NCBI GenBank assembly: GCA_001970955.1
Contig: MPUH01000037.1
Location: 1-64,000 of the forward strand
Length of the DNA stretch: 64,000 nt
Reading direction: 5' to 3'
Origin: Stentor coeruleus
Taxonomy: Eukaryota > Ciliophora > Heterotrichea > Heterotrichida > Stentoridae
The notes beneath the pieces are model-generated. The model saw only the letters and a program-made list of their open reading frames with translations, ran no database searches and was not told where the DNA came from. Below are positions 1-10,806 of this stretch, one piece after another. Each line of letters begins with the position of its first letter. The first letter of the stretch is position 1. The position numbers were made by a program, and so were the translations under genes.

Positions 1-1158
1 ATTGTGATAAGGGTTAGATACGTTTTAGTATATTTTTTAAGAAATTTAGGAGCAAAATTTATAGTTTAAAGTAATTTCGAGAAGTTGAAAGGAATTACTT
101 GAGTTTATTTGAAAATTATAATATCTCATCAAGTTATATGGTGCTTATAGTTATTAGATAATATATTCAACAATAATAATGCAATCCTATAGTTCTAAAG
201 CGTACAAATAATCAGGTGAGTCAATTAAGTATAATAAATTTATGTAATGTATTTATATTATATCAAAATCACGAAATTTCAAATGACAACATCGAAATTC
301 ATAAAGATATGCTTTATTTCAAATAAAATAGCATAAATCACCATACTTTTATTAGGCATAAAATTTATTATTTTTTTCTCTTTTAAACAAAATTAAATTT
401 GATCTTTTAATCATAGTTATCTTTTAAAATTTAATTCATATTATATCTTCTACTTTATTGCTTATAGAATAATATAATATTTAAAGCAGATTTATTGATT
501 TCTTTTAATATTATGATTAATAGTATCTACCACATTTTATAAGACCATAAAAAGCTGTAAATAAACTCTTAATAAAAAATAAACTATTCTATTATTATAT
601 AAACTTTTATGACTTATAATATAATTATAATTAAAGTATTTGCGAACATAACATTTTAAATACTAATTTCAACAGCAATCACTATCTATTAAATATCTGT
701 TATTTTAATAGCCTTTCTCTTAAATATACCTTCTTAAAGCTCTAAACTAAATCATTTCCATTTTATTATTATGATTTTTTCTACCTATAAAATTTAAATT
801 ATTGTACCAAGTCATTCCTACAAGCATTATTCACAAAATCAATCAACTCAGAACTCAATTTCAAATCTCCATTCACAATATAAAACTCAAAGCTTTTATT
901 ATACTCTCTTCACTTAAACCCAAGCTTTTTCACCTCAATTATTTGTAAAAAACCCTATATATCTAAATTCACTAAACATTTCACTATAAATATCTATATA
1001 AAAACACCTAAAAACATAACAAATCCTCTATAAAAACCTAATCCTTCAACGCAAAACAAAAAAAGCTTAAATACACTCACCTATAATAATCTGTCAATTT
1101 TCTTATTATATATTAAAAAATCTATGGCTAGAATACAAGTCAAGTTCATATAATCTAA
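1..1158. other. Intergenic, no gene seen
   Basis: No convincing open frame on either strand. The last 350 bases become C/A-rich and G-poor on the + strand, as upstream of other + strand genes here. Confidence 0.6.
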
Positions 1159-3957
1159 ATGGCTGAAGAAAATCCTCCCAATTATACTGGTGAGCCTATC
1201 AGACGAAGAAGTTCAAGGATTAATGCTTTTGAAGGCATCAAGCAATTTCGTCCTGAGTTTCATACCCAGCTTAAAGGTGAGGAAAAATCTGAAAAACTTT
1301 GGAACTTGATGGCTGAGTACATCCCATCTGATACTTCGACAATTGAAAAGTCTATTGTCGCCCATGTTGAACATACACTAGCCCGAACTAGGTTCAACTT
1401 TGATAAGAATTCTTGTTACAGAGCTACTGCTTTTTCAATACGTGACAGGTTGATTGAAAGTTGGAATGACACACAACAGCTTTTTACAGCTGAGGATCAT
1501 AAACGTGTTTATTACTTATCACTTGAGTTTCTTCTTGGCCGATTAATGCAGACTAGTCTTGTGAATCTGAATATGGAAGGTAGTTATCGTAGAGCATTAG
1601 ATGATTTAGGGTTCAAGCTTGAAGAATTGTATGAAGAAGAAGTAGATCCAGCTTTAGGTAATGGAGGACTTGGTCGTCTTGCTGCATGCTTTTTAGATAG
1701 CTTGGCTACATTAAATTACCCAGCTTGGGGTTATGGAATACGATATGATTATGGGATTTTCCGTCAAAAAATCATAAAAGGCTATCAAGTAGAAATGCCT
1801 GATTATTGGCTAGGATCGCAAAACCCTTGGGAAATTGAGAGAAGCGATGTGAGTTATGAAATATATTTTGGAGGTCATGTTTCAAAAACTAATGAAAATG
1901 GGGTTGAAAAATCCTTGTGGATGCCAAGCGAAACTGTAGTTGCTGTTGCTTACGACACTCCAGTTTCAGGATTTGATACTTTTAATACCATCAACTTAAG
2001 ATTATGGAGATCCAGACCAACAAATGAATTTGATTTCAATAGTTTCAACTCAGGGAACTATTTCGCTGCAGTCGAAGCTAGACAACGTGCTGAATATATA
2101 ACAAGTGTCCTTTATCCTAATGATTCTACTACAAGTGGTAAAGAATTAAGGCTTAAACAGCAATACTTTTTTTGTTCAGCCACAATACAAGACATCATTC
2201 GTAGGTTTTTAAAAAAAGATCATCATTGGGAAGAATTATCTGATAAAGTAGCCGTACAGCTTAATGATACCCATCCAGCAATATCAATACCAGAAATGCT
2301 TAGAATACTTATTGATGTGTACTCTTTGAATTGGAAAAAAGCTTGGAATATAGTTCATAAGATTTTTGCATATACAAATCATACAGTTTTACCTGAAGCT
2401 TTAGAAAAATGGGATATTGACCTTATAGGCAGATTATTACCAAGACATTTGGAGATAATTTATTTGATTAATTTCTATTTCATGCAGGAACTTTCAGAAA
2501 AGTTTAACAATATGTCGAACAAATTTGATTTGATGAGAGATATGTCGCTTATAGAAGAAAGTATGCCAAAAAAAGTTCGTATGGCAAATCTATGTATTTT
2601 AAGCTCTCATAAAGTAAATGGAGTAGCGAAACTTCATTCAGATCTAGTGAAAAATCAGCTTTTTGTGAACTTCAACAATTATTTCCCTAATAAATTTACT
2701 AACAAGACAAATGGGGTTACTCCTCGTAGATGGATTCATTGTTGTAATAGAGAACTTTCTGATTTATATGCAATAAAATTAGGAGGTTATTCATGGCTGA
2801 CTGATCTTTATGCCTTAAGAGATTTGGATCCTTATACAAACGACCAAGAGTTCATGGAAAACTGGCGTACAATCAAACATAATAACAAAATACGACTTGC
2901 TGCTTGGGTTAAAAAAGAATGCAATATAGAAATCCCTACAGATGCACTTTACGATATACAAGTTAAACGTATTCATGAATATAAACGCCAGCTAATGTTT
3001 GCTATGTACATGATTTACAGATACCTAAAACTCAAAAAAATGCATCCTCACGATCGTATTAAAGTGCAAAAAAGAGTATTTATGGTTGGAGGTAAAGCAG
3101 CTCCAGGGTATATTGCTGCAAAAAAAGTTATTAAACTCATCAACAGTATAGGTGATGTCGTTAACAATGATCCTGAAATCGGCAATACAATGAAAGTAGT
3201 ATTTTTACCTAATTATTGTGTAAGTTCAGCACAAATAATTATCCCCGCTGCAGATTTAAGTGAACAAATTTCTACTGCAGGAACTGAAGCTAGTGGTACT
3301 GGGAATATGAAATTTGCCATGAATGGGTCGTTGATTATCGGGACAATGGACGGAGCAAATGTAGAAATTGCTGAAGAAATCGGTGAAAGCAACATGTTTA
3401 TATTTGGAGCCAGTGTTGAAGAAGTAGTAAAAATCAGAGAACGTATGGGTCGTGGAGATTATCATATAGGCAATGAAATAAGGGAAATTTTCTCAGCAAT
3501 TAGAGATAATGTTTTTGGTAGCGCAAAAGATACAGTTTCTTTAGTTGAAGGATTAGAACGTCATGATTATTATCTTTTATGTCATGACTTTTTCTCATAT
3601 GTTCAAGAACAAGAAAGAGCAGATATGATTTATGCTGATGTAGACAATTGGACTAAAATGTCGATAAGATCAGCGATTTGTATGGGTAAATTTAGCAGTG
3701 ATAGGTCGATAAATGAATATGCTGAAGAAATATGGGAAATTACTCGTGTGCCAATACCTGCACCTTCAGATTCAGCACTTGCAAGAGTTAGAAGTCAGCC
3801 TCACCTTATAGATGCTAATATTAAAGCAGAAAAAGCAACAACTAAACGTAAGAAACGTGAAGCGACTGTTATCAAAAAACTTGAAGAAGTGGAATTACAA
3901 GAAACTCTTATTGAGCCTGAAGCCCCTGCAGACTCATATCAGTTCTTAGATAATTAG
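1159..3957 (+). CDS. Glycogen phosphorylase
   Basis: Glycogen phosphorylase (GT35 family) releases glucose-1-phosphate from storage glycogen by PLP-dependent phosphorolysis in the cytosol. The 932-residue frame is uninterrupted and matches the family from the N-terminal third (LSLEFLLGR, NGGLGRLAACFLDS, YGIRYDYG) to the C-terminal catalytic half (VQVKRIHEYKRQ, EASGTGNMKF, IGTMDGANVE). The PLP-binding lysine is K718 in GTGNMKF. The last 80 or so residues are a charged Lys/Glu-rich extension beyond the usual family end, and the first 45 residues are also extra. No regulatory Ser14-type motif of the vertebrate enzyme is evident. The start is the first in-frame ATG and follows CATATAATCTAA. It converges with the small gene at 4004. 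No intron is needed. Confidence 0.97.
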   Translation: MAEENPPNYTGEPIRRRSSRINAFEGIKQFRPEFHTQLKGEEKSEKLWNLMAEYIPSDTSTIEKSIVAHVEHTLARTRFNFDKNSCYRATAFSIRDRLIESWNDTQQLFTAEDHKRVYYLSLEFLLGRLMQTSLVNLNMEGSYRRALDDLGFKLEELYEEEVDPALGNGGLGRLAACFLDSLATLNYPAWGYGIRYDYGIFRQKIIKGYQVEMPDYWLGSQNPWEIERSDVSYEIYFGGHVSKTNENGVEKSLWMPSETVVAVAYDTPVSGFDTFNTINLRLWRSRPTNEFDFNSFNSGNYFAAVEARQRAEYITSVLYPNDSTTSGKELRLKQQYFFCSATIQDIIRRFLKKDHHWEELSDKVAVQLNDTHPAISIPEMLRILIDVYSLNWKKAWNIVHKIFAYTNHTVLPEALEKWDIDLIGRLLPRHLEIIYLINFYFMQELSEKFNNMSNKFDLMRDMSLIEESMPKKVRMANLCILSSHKVNGVAKLHSDLVKNQLFVNFNNYFPNKFTNKTNGVTPRRWIHCCNRELSDLYAIKLGGYSWLTDLYALRDLDPYTNDQEFMENWRTIKHNNKIRLAAWVKKECNIEIPTDALYDIQVKRIHEYKRQLMFAMYMIYRYLKLKKMHPHDRIKVQKRVFMVGGKAAPGYIAAKKVIKLINSIGDVVNNDPEIGNTMKVVFLPNYCVSSAQIIIPAADLSEQISTAGTEASGTGNMKFAMNGSLIIGTMDGANVEIAEEIGESNMFIFGASVEEVVKIRERMGRGDYHIGNEIREIFSAIRDNVFGSAKDTVSLVEGLERHDYYLLCHDFFSYVQEQERADMIYADVDNWTKMSIRSAICMGKFSSDRSINEYAEEIWEITRVPIPAPSDSALARVRSQPHLIDANIKAEKATTKRKKREATVIKKLEEVELQETLIEPEAPADSYQFLDN

Positions 3958-4003
3958 GATAGAGTAAGCTTATATCTTTGAGTTTATTAGACTTATATAT
4001 ATT

Positions 4004-4477
4004 TTAGTTAATAGGAACAGGATTACTTGATTCTGAGAGTTCAGAAATAACTATTGAATCTTCGGCGAGGATTTCTTTGAAGTTTATTCCTCGAATCACT
4101 TTTGTGAATTTTTCTCTGGGGGATTTGGATTTTCGGTTAGAAATTATCGAGTCGTCGGAATGGTTTATTATTCCAAAGGCTTCTTCGAGGTTTTCCATAG
4201 CTTTGGTCTTGTCGATTTTTTCTAGGATCGCTGAGTTTTTATCATAAAATATTGAGTTGGATTCTGATTCTTCTTGGCTTTCTGAATGAAGACCTACTGG
4301 TTTACCTGAACTTCGACCTTCGGTACAGACAGTTTTTTTATGGTTGATTACTTCATTATTTTCATTGTTTTTGGGCTTTTTAGGAGAATTTGATGGTATA
4401 GATGTGGTTGGTGCTGGAGTAGGCTGCTTTTTGAAGAGTTTCTTAAAAAAGTCACAACAATTTTTTTTTTCAGACAT
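4004..4477 (-). CDS. Hypothetical protein, N-terminal Cys pair and basic patch
   Basis: Not recognised. The 157-residue product starts with a short segment containing CC followed by FFKKLFKK, an aromatic/basic amphipathic stretch that could bind membrane, possibly with acylation of the cysteines (inference). The remainder is Ser/Asn/Lys/Glu-rich and probably disordered. The ATG is preceded by TATATAATAAAGCC, the same type of A/T element found just upstream of most starts in this window, which supports it as a real gene. It ends 46 bp from the stop of glycogen phosphorylase, tail to tail. Confidence 0.65.
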   Translation of the reverse strand: MSEKKNCCDFFKKLFKKQPTPAPTTSIPSNSPKKPKNNENNEVINHKKTVCTEGRSSGKPVGLHSESQEESESNSIFYDKNSAILEKIDKTKAMENLEEAFGIINHSDDSIISNRKSKSPREKFTKVIRGINFKEILAEDSIVISELSESSNPVPIN

Positions 4478-4865
4478 GGCTTTATTATATAAAATTTATA
4501 CTTAGGAGATGAAAATTTGTATAACTAAATAAGGTATAAGGATAAAATTAGCTTATAAACTAATTAGAGACTTTTTGAAATAAGGTAAAGGTGATAGAAT
4601 ATTATAGATATTTTTATGTGTGATTGGAATTGTTGTATGGTATTCAGTGTGTAATTGTTAGGAATGATGTGTTTTTTCTTTTGGATATTTTGAATGTCTG
4701 TGCATTCATACTTTAAATATAAAAATACTCATTCATAATTCTTACATTTATTAACATTTTTCAAATATTATTATTTAAATTATATCTCATTACCAATAAC
4801 TGAATAGCATATAATATGAAATCAGCTACCTTAAAAGATAATTATTTAATTTATTATTTAAATAA
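4478..4865. other. Divergent intergenic region
   Basis: Lies between two divergent genes. It reads T/G-rich on the left and C/A-rich on the right. No further gene is seen. Both start-proximal ends carry TATAATAA-like or TTATTTAAATAA-like sequence. Confidence 0.5.
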
Positions 4866-6350
4866 ATGAGTAGCAAAAGATCAAAAGCGCAATCGAGTGT
4901 TTCACCAAGCAGCACAGGACATTATGTTCCATTAGAAATGCCAACCCCTTCATCAGCCTCATCAAAAGCATCAAAACTTGAAGTGCCAGATTATGAATCA
5001 GTTGGAATTTTTCTTGAGAGTTTAAATGCCTGGCTAAATGGGTATTTCTTCAGCAAACTATCCTTAGAAAATACTCAACTTCCCTCTCCACCTCGTCTTG
5101 AAAACCCTGAATTATTTGAAGTCTGCAGCTCATTACGGCTTACAATAGCAAATGTTCGCGAGCAAGCAATGAAAAAAATATCATCATCTGATTTCAAGCT
5201 TAAAGAAATTCCAGAAAAAATCAAATCAAGTCCCCATACAAAATCTCGTAACAACCTCAAAATTGATTCTTCTGAAGACAAAAAATTACAACAAATTCTA
5301 GATAATACTATAAAAGAAGCTAAAAAGAAAGGGGCAATTATTAGTGCTTTTAAGATCACAACTTCAGAAAAACTAGAAGAAGTTTGTAATGCTTATTTGA
5401 ATATAATCAATGAAAACATCATAGCAAAAAATAAAGTTAAAGAGCTTGAAGGGTATTTAGAAACAACGAAAACCAGAAGAATTGATGAGTCGGTAAATCT
5501 TAATAAATCCAAACAAGAAAATGAAAACAGTATCCTACAAGCTGTTTATCCACTTGTATGCCGAGTACAGAGTCTTCAGGAAAAAAAACAGTTTTATTCT
5601 TTATTATATAGGCATTACGAAAGATTTTTAAGACATGAAGAAGAAGAAATCAGAAAACTTTTAGATGCTTCTAAAGAAAAAGAAAAACGTAAGACCCGGT
5701 TAAGAATAATTATGCTCACAGTATTTGGGGCAATAACTATAAAAAACCTTTTAAACACTGATGAGAAAATAGTCCTCAGAGGTATAAAAGTTAAACTTAT
5801 CGACCCAAGTCTAATAACCTCAACCAAGTCTTTATCATCTAAAACACTTCCTAATATAATCTCACAGATCCACAAGAATATAGGCGGTTCAACAAAGCAA
5901 CGAGGGACATTAAATTCTCTAATTTCCTCATCAATTTCAGTTTTTCAAAAATTCATGAATGACATAAAAACTGTTCTGACTATTCTTCTCAAAAACAACA
6001 TGGAGCAAAAAGAAGCTGTGATAACCTTAACACAAAACATCAAAGAATTAGAAGAAGAACGTGATGAACTTGAAGGGGCACTTACAAGAACAGTTGAATA
6101 TACAAAGAATTTAGAAGAAGAAATTATAGAGATAACAGGTGATCCAGAATGTTTACGGCAAATTGGTGAAGATACAGAAATGTGTATGGAACTAGAGTCA
6201 CATAAAAAAGCACTTAAAGGTTTGACATCGCAATATAATCAACTGGAACACAAAATGGATGATATGTCGAGGAAGTATGAAGAACTTAAGAAGAACTATG
6301 AAGAAAAGTCTAGAAAACTACAAGAATTAGAGAGGAATAAAGGAAATTAA
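4866..6350 (+). CDS. Coiled-coil protein, unknown function
   Basis: Not recognised by family. The 494 residues begin with a Ser/Pro-rich tail (about 1-40), continue with a helical region and at least two charged heptad-like segments (about 180-290 and 385-494), the last ending in an almost purely Lys/Glu helix. This fits a structural or cytoskeletal protein of the ciliate cortex or basal body, but that is inference. The ATG follows TTATTTAAATAA. It converges with the small cysteine-rich gene at 6396, with 45 bp between stops. Confidence 0.8.
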   Translation: MSSKRSKAQSSVSPSSTGHYVPLEMPTPSSASSKASKLEVPDYESVGIFLESLNAWLNGYFFSKLSLENTQLPSPPRLENPELFEVCSSLRLTIANVREQAMKKISSSDFKLKEIPEKIKSSPHTKSRNNLKIDSSEDKKLQQILDNTIKEAKKKGAIISAFKITTSEKLEEVCNAYLNIINENIIAKNKVKELEGYLETTKTRRIDESVNLNKSKQENENSILQAVYPLVCRVQSLQEKKQFYSLLYRHYERFLRHEEEEIRKLLDASKEKEKRKTRLRIIMLTVFGAITIKNLLNTDEKIVLRGIKVKLIDPSLITSTKSLSSKTLPNIISQIHKNIGGSTKQRGTLNSLISSSISVFQKFMNDIKTVLTILLKNNMEQKEAVITLTQNIKELEEERDELEGALTRTVEYTKNLEEEIIEITGDPECLRQIGEDTEMCMELESHKKALKGLTSQYNQLEHKMDDMSRKYEELKKNYEEKSRKLQELERNKGN

Positions 6351-6395
6351 AACTTTTTCGAAATGAGAATTACTAGTTTTATTATGCTTAGATAA

Positions 6396-6683
6396 CTAGG
6401 GTTTTGGGCCTAATCCGAATAAAGAAGGAAATGAACCTTTTGTTGGAACTGCTGAGGAAGTGTCTATTGTAAAACGATGCTCTACTTTGTAGTTTGAGTT
6501 TTTCGCTGTAGATTCCAGCAAAACTGGGTTCATGTCTAAGAAAGGCTGACTAATATCTTCATGTCTTAAAGTTTCTATTTCAGTAGCTGGAGGCCTGATG
6601 GTCTCAAGATCAGAAAAGCTACTATTTCTTCTAGGTCCTCTTGGAATTTCTTTTGCACAGCAACAGCACAAACAACAACCCAT
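6396..6683 (-). CDS. Small acylated Cys-rich N-terminus protein
   Basis: Not recognised. The 95-residue product opens with MGCCLCCCC: Gly2 gives a possible N-myristoylation site and the run of cysteines is a typical palmitoylation cluster, so it is probably a membrane-anchored peripheral protein (inference from the motif). The rest is polar with no visible domain. The ATG follows AATAAAAAATATAA. The short length, the clear acylation signal and an uninterrupted frame support a real gene. Confidence 0.65.
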   Translation of the reverse strand: MGCCLCCCCAKEIPRGPRRNSSFSDLETIRPPATEIETLRHEDISQPFLDMNPVLLESTAKNSNYKVEHRFTIDTSSAVPTKGSFPSLFGLGPKP

Positions 6684-7601
6684 TTATATTTTTTATTACA
6701 AACTATTCAACTTGTAATATGTCAATTAAGTACTTTTATTGCTTTTTATTTAGATGTCATCACTTCCTTCAAAGCGAATATACAAAAATGAACATAAATT
6801 AATACTATTAAAACCTTTAAATTTTATAGAAACTATAACAATTTCTGCAACATAAAATCTAACACAAATAACTTAAAATAGAATATTTCATAGGCTATCA
6901 TATTATTTGTCCATAATAAAAATACTTTGAAAAATTTTTGTTAAAGCATTCACATAAACCTTTAACATTATTATTACAGCTAAGTGAATTTGAGAGGAGC
7001 TTGGGAAATTCGAAAGAAGATATAATAAGAATAATATTTTCAAATCAGTTGCCAGGGATATATTTGAATAAGTGTATTTACCTTATTAACATCGATAATT
7101 TGTAGATGATGTCTTTAAAATAGAAAATGATAAAGAGAAAAAAAAGCCTACAACATCGAAAATTCAACCCCAGATGAAATTATATTCGGCAGAAAATGTA
7201 GCTTGTTAGAAAATTGGAAAGATGAGAAGGATTTGGTAAATCTGCAGATCAAGTAGGGTTATGACTAAAAATATAATGTTTCTTGCCAACTATATCAGAA
7301 ATAATAAATCTTGGCTTATCTTACTTTAAGAAAATCTTTAGATAGAGGTGTAAAGCACTCCAATATCTTGATTTTTACGGTTATTATACTTATGAAGATG
7401 TTTGCAATTAACTTTGAATAAACAAGCTAAATTATTATCATCATAAAGAAGTTAAGAATATTAAGCTATCAAAAACTTAACCTAAAAGTTCACTTAATTA
7501 CTAGATTTTAGAAGGCTATAAACTATCTTTACCTATTGAAATTTTTTTAAGCTTTAGAAGAAGGATTAATCTTAAAATAAAATATTAACCAAATATCTAA
7601 T
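6684..7601. other. Intergenic with decayed coding sequence
   Basis: No intact gene. The part 7190-7420 carries kinase-like pieces in more than one + strand frame and is listed separately. The rest shows nothing recognisable. Confidence 0.4.
7190..7420 (+). pseudogene. Possible decayed protein kinase N-lobe
   Basis: In three + strand frames, in order, I read a glycine-loop-like piece (EGFGKSADQVG), then SLDRGVKHSNIL, then YGYYTYEDV in another frame. That order and wording resemble the glycine loop, the alpha-C/beta-4 region (K-H-x-N-I-L) and the following strand of ciliate protein kinases. Several stops and at least two frame changes separate the pieces, and no 15-nt intron explains them. It is a plausible relic of a kinase gene, not an expressed one. 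Confidence is limited because only short motifs survive. Confidence 0.35.
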
Positions 7602-9470
7602 TTATATAATAAACTCATCAACATCCTTAATCAGATCTTCTAACTTTTCAGCAATAGCTTTCTTGTCCTCAAGGTTACTGACGAATTTTTTAGTATTTTC
7701 TTGGGCATTTTTTATCATTTTTTTATTTTCAAGATTTTCCTTAACCAATTTATCAATTTCCGCCTGTGCCTGGTCCAGATTTTTGCACTTCATTTCATAA
7801 TAACTCATTTGAGCCCTGATAATAGGTATTAATTCATTAGCATTCGGAAGTTTCATCCAAGTATTCTGAAGTGTAATTTCTCTTTTATTTAACTCTTCTT
7901 CTTTTCTCCTAAGTCTCGATTCTTTATACTCAAGTGCTTTAGCAAGATTTTCCTCTTTTGCAAATTCTTCTGTTGGTAACTGAGGAAATCTTACAACAGT
8001 ATTTTCTTGAGGAATAATTTCATTTGTTTGTTCAGGGAATCTATTATTAAAACATGTAAAACGCCTTGCACTAACTCTTGGTGTACTAGGAACAGACATA
8101 TTATTCATATCCAGCTCTAATTTTGATAAAATATCAGCTTTAGGAGTTGCTGGGACAAATGACCTTGGCGTTTTAATAAAAGAATTAAATCTTTTAACAT
8201 TTACTTCTGAGTTAAGGATCTTTGCCGAACGCAATGTAGACAGTTTGGTACGTAAATGATTTATTTTAAAAGTCAATGCGTTTTTATCACTCGCTTCTAA
8301 TAGTTCGCTTTCAAGTTGAGCGATTTCTAATTCAATTGACGCTGCTTCATCAAGTGAAAGCGAAGGTTTAGGAGTATGTTTTGGTGTAGCACATGGAGTT
8401 GGGATAGAAATAGTCAATGGTTCTTTAACAACAATCCCATCTTTAATTTTCTTTACTTGCTGTTTGAAATCCCTTAAAAATCTAATGATTTTCCCTGCTT
8501 TTTCTTGTTCTAATCGGCATTTAGCTTTTTCAGTCTCAAGTGATTTTATTTTTTTATAAAGTTCATTGTGGATATTCTGAACATATTTACTCATCTTTTT
8601 TTCTTTTTCATCTAAAGACTTGGTTTTTTCTTCAAAGTTAGTCTTAATAAGTTTCGCTTGAGCTAGTTCCCATTCTAATTCTTTAAGATATTCTTTACGT
8701 GTATTGTTTAAACCTCTCATTGTTTTGTATTCTATTTCTAATGATGACTGAGTGTGACTTATCGAATTAAAAGCCGGGATTTTAGGACATTTTAAAATAG
8801 GATATTCTGTTGGGAAACTTTCCATATAGCTTTCAAACATAGTTTTTTCTAGTAATTCGACTCCTCTGCTATGAAAAGCATTATAATTAAGTTCTTCAAG
8901 TTCATTTTCAAGCTGCTTCACATATGCATGGTGTAAACCAGCATCGTAAGATTTATCAGTAAATCCAGAAACCACTTCATTTTTTGTTGTAAAGATCATT
9001 TCATCAATAATATCAATTTCCAACAAGATTTCCCCAATTTTTATCTTGGCTATATTTGAAATTTTTTTTTCTGCAAGCTCAAGAGCCTTTGAAATCTCAT
9101 TGCGTACCCGATGCAGTTCATCTAATTGTATTGATATTTTAAAATTCCCTCTAGATAAACTAGCGTTTCTGGTCTCATGCGACCTGAAATCTTCAATTAT
9201 CATAGTCGACCTTTCAAATTTTTGATCAATTTTATCTTGTTTTTCACTATAATCCTCTTCACTAACCATAAACTCTTCAAAAGCTTGGAAACTGAAAGAA
9301 TCACAGAATTCCTTCTCATCATTTTTCAGTATCCCCAAAAGGGCAAAGTTCAGTCTGTCTATCTGCGCTTCCAAGGTTTCATTGTCTGTTTGCTGTAAAG
9401 ATTTCCCAACTTGGATACCTGAAGCCTGTGTTGAATGCGAGCATCCTGAAAAAAACACTTCACCTTCCAT
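7602..9470 (-). CDS. Long coiled-coil protein, unknown function
   Basis: Not recognised. The 622 residues are dominated by charged heptad-type helices (about 60-390 and 530-620) with a Pro/Thr/Ser-rich linker (about 395-490) holding repeated TP and SP sites such as SIPTPCATPKHTPKPS, which could be targets of proline-directed kinases. This resembles ciliate basal-body or cortical scaffold proteins, but no family-specific motif is seen. The start ATG follows AACATATAATAATTAACGAAC. The upstream kinase gene lies on the same strand. Confidence 0.8.
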   Translation of the reverse strand: MEGEVFFSGCSHSTQASGIQVGKSLQQTDNETLEAQIDRLNFALLGILKNDEKEFCDSFSFQAFEEFMVSEEDYSEKQDKIDQKFERSTMIIEDFRSHETRNASLSRGNFKISIQLDELHRVRNEISKALELAEKKISNIAKIKIGEILLEIDIIDEMIFTTKNEVVSGFTDKSYDAGLHHAYVKQLENELEELNYNAFHSRGVELLEKTMFESYMESFPTEYPILKCPKIPAFNSISHTQSSLEIEYKTMRGLNNTRKEYLKELEWELAQAKLIKTNFEEKTKSLDEKEKKMSKYVQNIHNELYKKIKSLETEKAKCRLEQEKAGKIIRFLRDFKQQVKKIKDGIVVKEPLTISIPTPCATPKHTPKPSLSLDEAASIELEIAQLESELLEASDKNALTFKINHLRTKLSTLRSAKILNSEVNVKRFNSFIKTPRSFVPATPKADILSKLELDMNNMSVPSTPRVSARRFTCFNNRFPEQTNEIIPQENTVVRFPQLPTEEFAKEENLAKALEYKESRLRRKEEELNKREITLQNTWMKLPNANELIPIIRAQMSYYEMKCKNLDQAQAEIDKLVKENLENKKMIKNAQENTKKFVSNLEDKKAIAEKLEDLIKDVDEFII

Positions 9471-9524
9471 GTTCGTTAATTATTATATGTTAAAAACTGG
9501 CCATATTACATGATTATAAAAAAT

Positions 9525-10806
9525 CTAATTAATATTTTTCTCAAACTGCGTAGTTTTTGGCCTAAGTTTTGACTTTCTTTTAATGAATTCTTTTGGGGTA
9601 AATTTCCTAGTTATACTTTCAACTTTACCTGGAGATGATAATCTATGAATTCTTTTAATAAATGAAATATNGGGTAAATTTCCTAGTTATACTTTCAACT
9701 TTACCTGGAGATGATAATCTATGAATTCTTTTAATAAATGAAATATCTGGATTTGGTGTTATGACAACTCTTTGTATTTCACCTTTTCGTTTTTGATGTA
9801 TTGGTGATGGTAAAGGAGGTTTTTTGAGGATTTCTTCAGTTTTAGTTTCTTGTATTTGGAAATTCTTACCTGCTACGATACAAGCAAAAAATATGGGAAA
9901 AAGGATACCTTTGAGTTTTAGGTGTTCGCCGTAGATTTTGAATTTTTCAAATGATGTCAGAGGAGCTTTTGTATCTTGACGGGAAATCCAAGGATGGCTT
10001 AAAGCTTGAGATGCGGTATAACGTTCAAGAGGAACCATTTCAACTAGTTTTAAAAATAAATTTCGAGAAGTTTCTGAGAAACTATCAGGAAACACCCACT
10101 TTGGATGTTTGAGTTTTGATATATAACTTAATGCAGTTTCATTTTGTTTTGAAAGTGGATGTCTACCTGTTATAAGAGTGTACATTAGTATACCGCAACT
10201 CCAGATATCAACCGGACGACTATAAAATTTTTTAGCTGTTTGTTCTGGGGCCATGTATTTAAGGGTCCCACATTGATCAGATTCCATATGATGTTTAAAA
10301 GATTGGTCATATTGGGCACTTAGGCCGAAATCAGCAACTTTCACACAGCTTAAGTCTTTAAAAGATCCTATAAGTATATTTTCCGGCTTGATATCCCGAT
10401 GAATTACGTTTTTACTATGCATGTAGCTAACTGCTTTTAAAATTCCTCTCATAATCTGTGAGGCCTGTAAATCATTAATCTTATTATTCTGTATGTAATT
10501 CAACAAAGTTCCTCCAAGTATCAATTCCATAACTAAAAATACTCTCTTTTCAGTCTCTTTTAAATGTATAAACTTAACAATATTCGGATGGTCTAAGGAT
10601 GCTAAAATTTCCGCTTCTTTTTTCAACTCAGTAATTCTTCCTTGTTTTACTGTTTTTTTTTCAATTACTTTAACTGCAACTTCTTCTCCAGTTAATCTAT
10701 CAATTGCATGAACAACTTTTCCAAATGACCCTGATCCCAATGTAGAAATGTAAATATAATAGTCTGAAAATTTATCAATATGGTCTTCTTTATCGAGCTC
10801 ATTCAT
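9525..10806 (-). CDS. CAMK-like Ser/Thr protein kinase (frame broken by an assembly join)
   Basis: A serine/threonine kinase with all catalytic marks: glycine loop LGSGSFGKV (24-31), VAVK with K46, HRDIKPENIL, VADFGLSA and MAPEQT. The fold and loop wording are CAMK-like; no EF-hands or regulatory domain follow. The raw frame seems to stop at 9655 just past an N at 9671, but 75 bp before the N (9596-9670) are repeated exactly after it (9672-9746). Collapsing that overlap removes 76 bp and gives a clean frame of 401 residues ending at a TAG at 9525-9527, with the tail continuing TPKEFIKRKSKLRP. I therefore extend the gene to 9525. A short hydrophobic stretch (LFPIFFACIVAG) follows the kinase domain. 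Confidence 0.9.
9596..9746. repeat. 75-bp direct duplication around a single N (assembly join)
   Basis: Bases 9596-9670 and 9672-9746 are identical, separated only by N at 9671. This is the expected product of two contigs that overlap by 75 bp but were joined with a token gap. Collapsing it restores the kinase reading frame. Confidence 0.93.
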
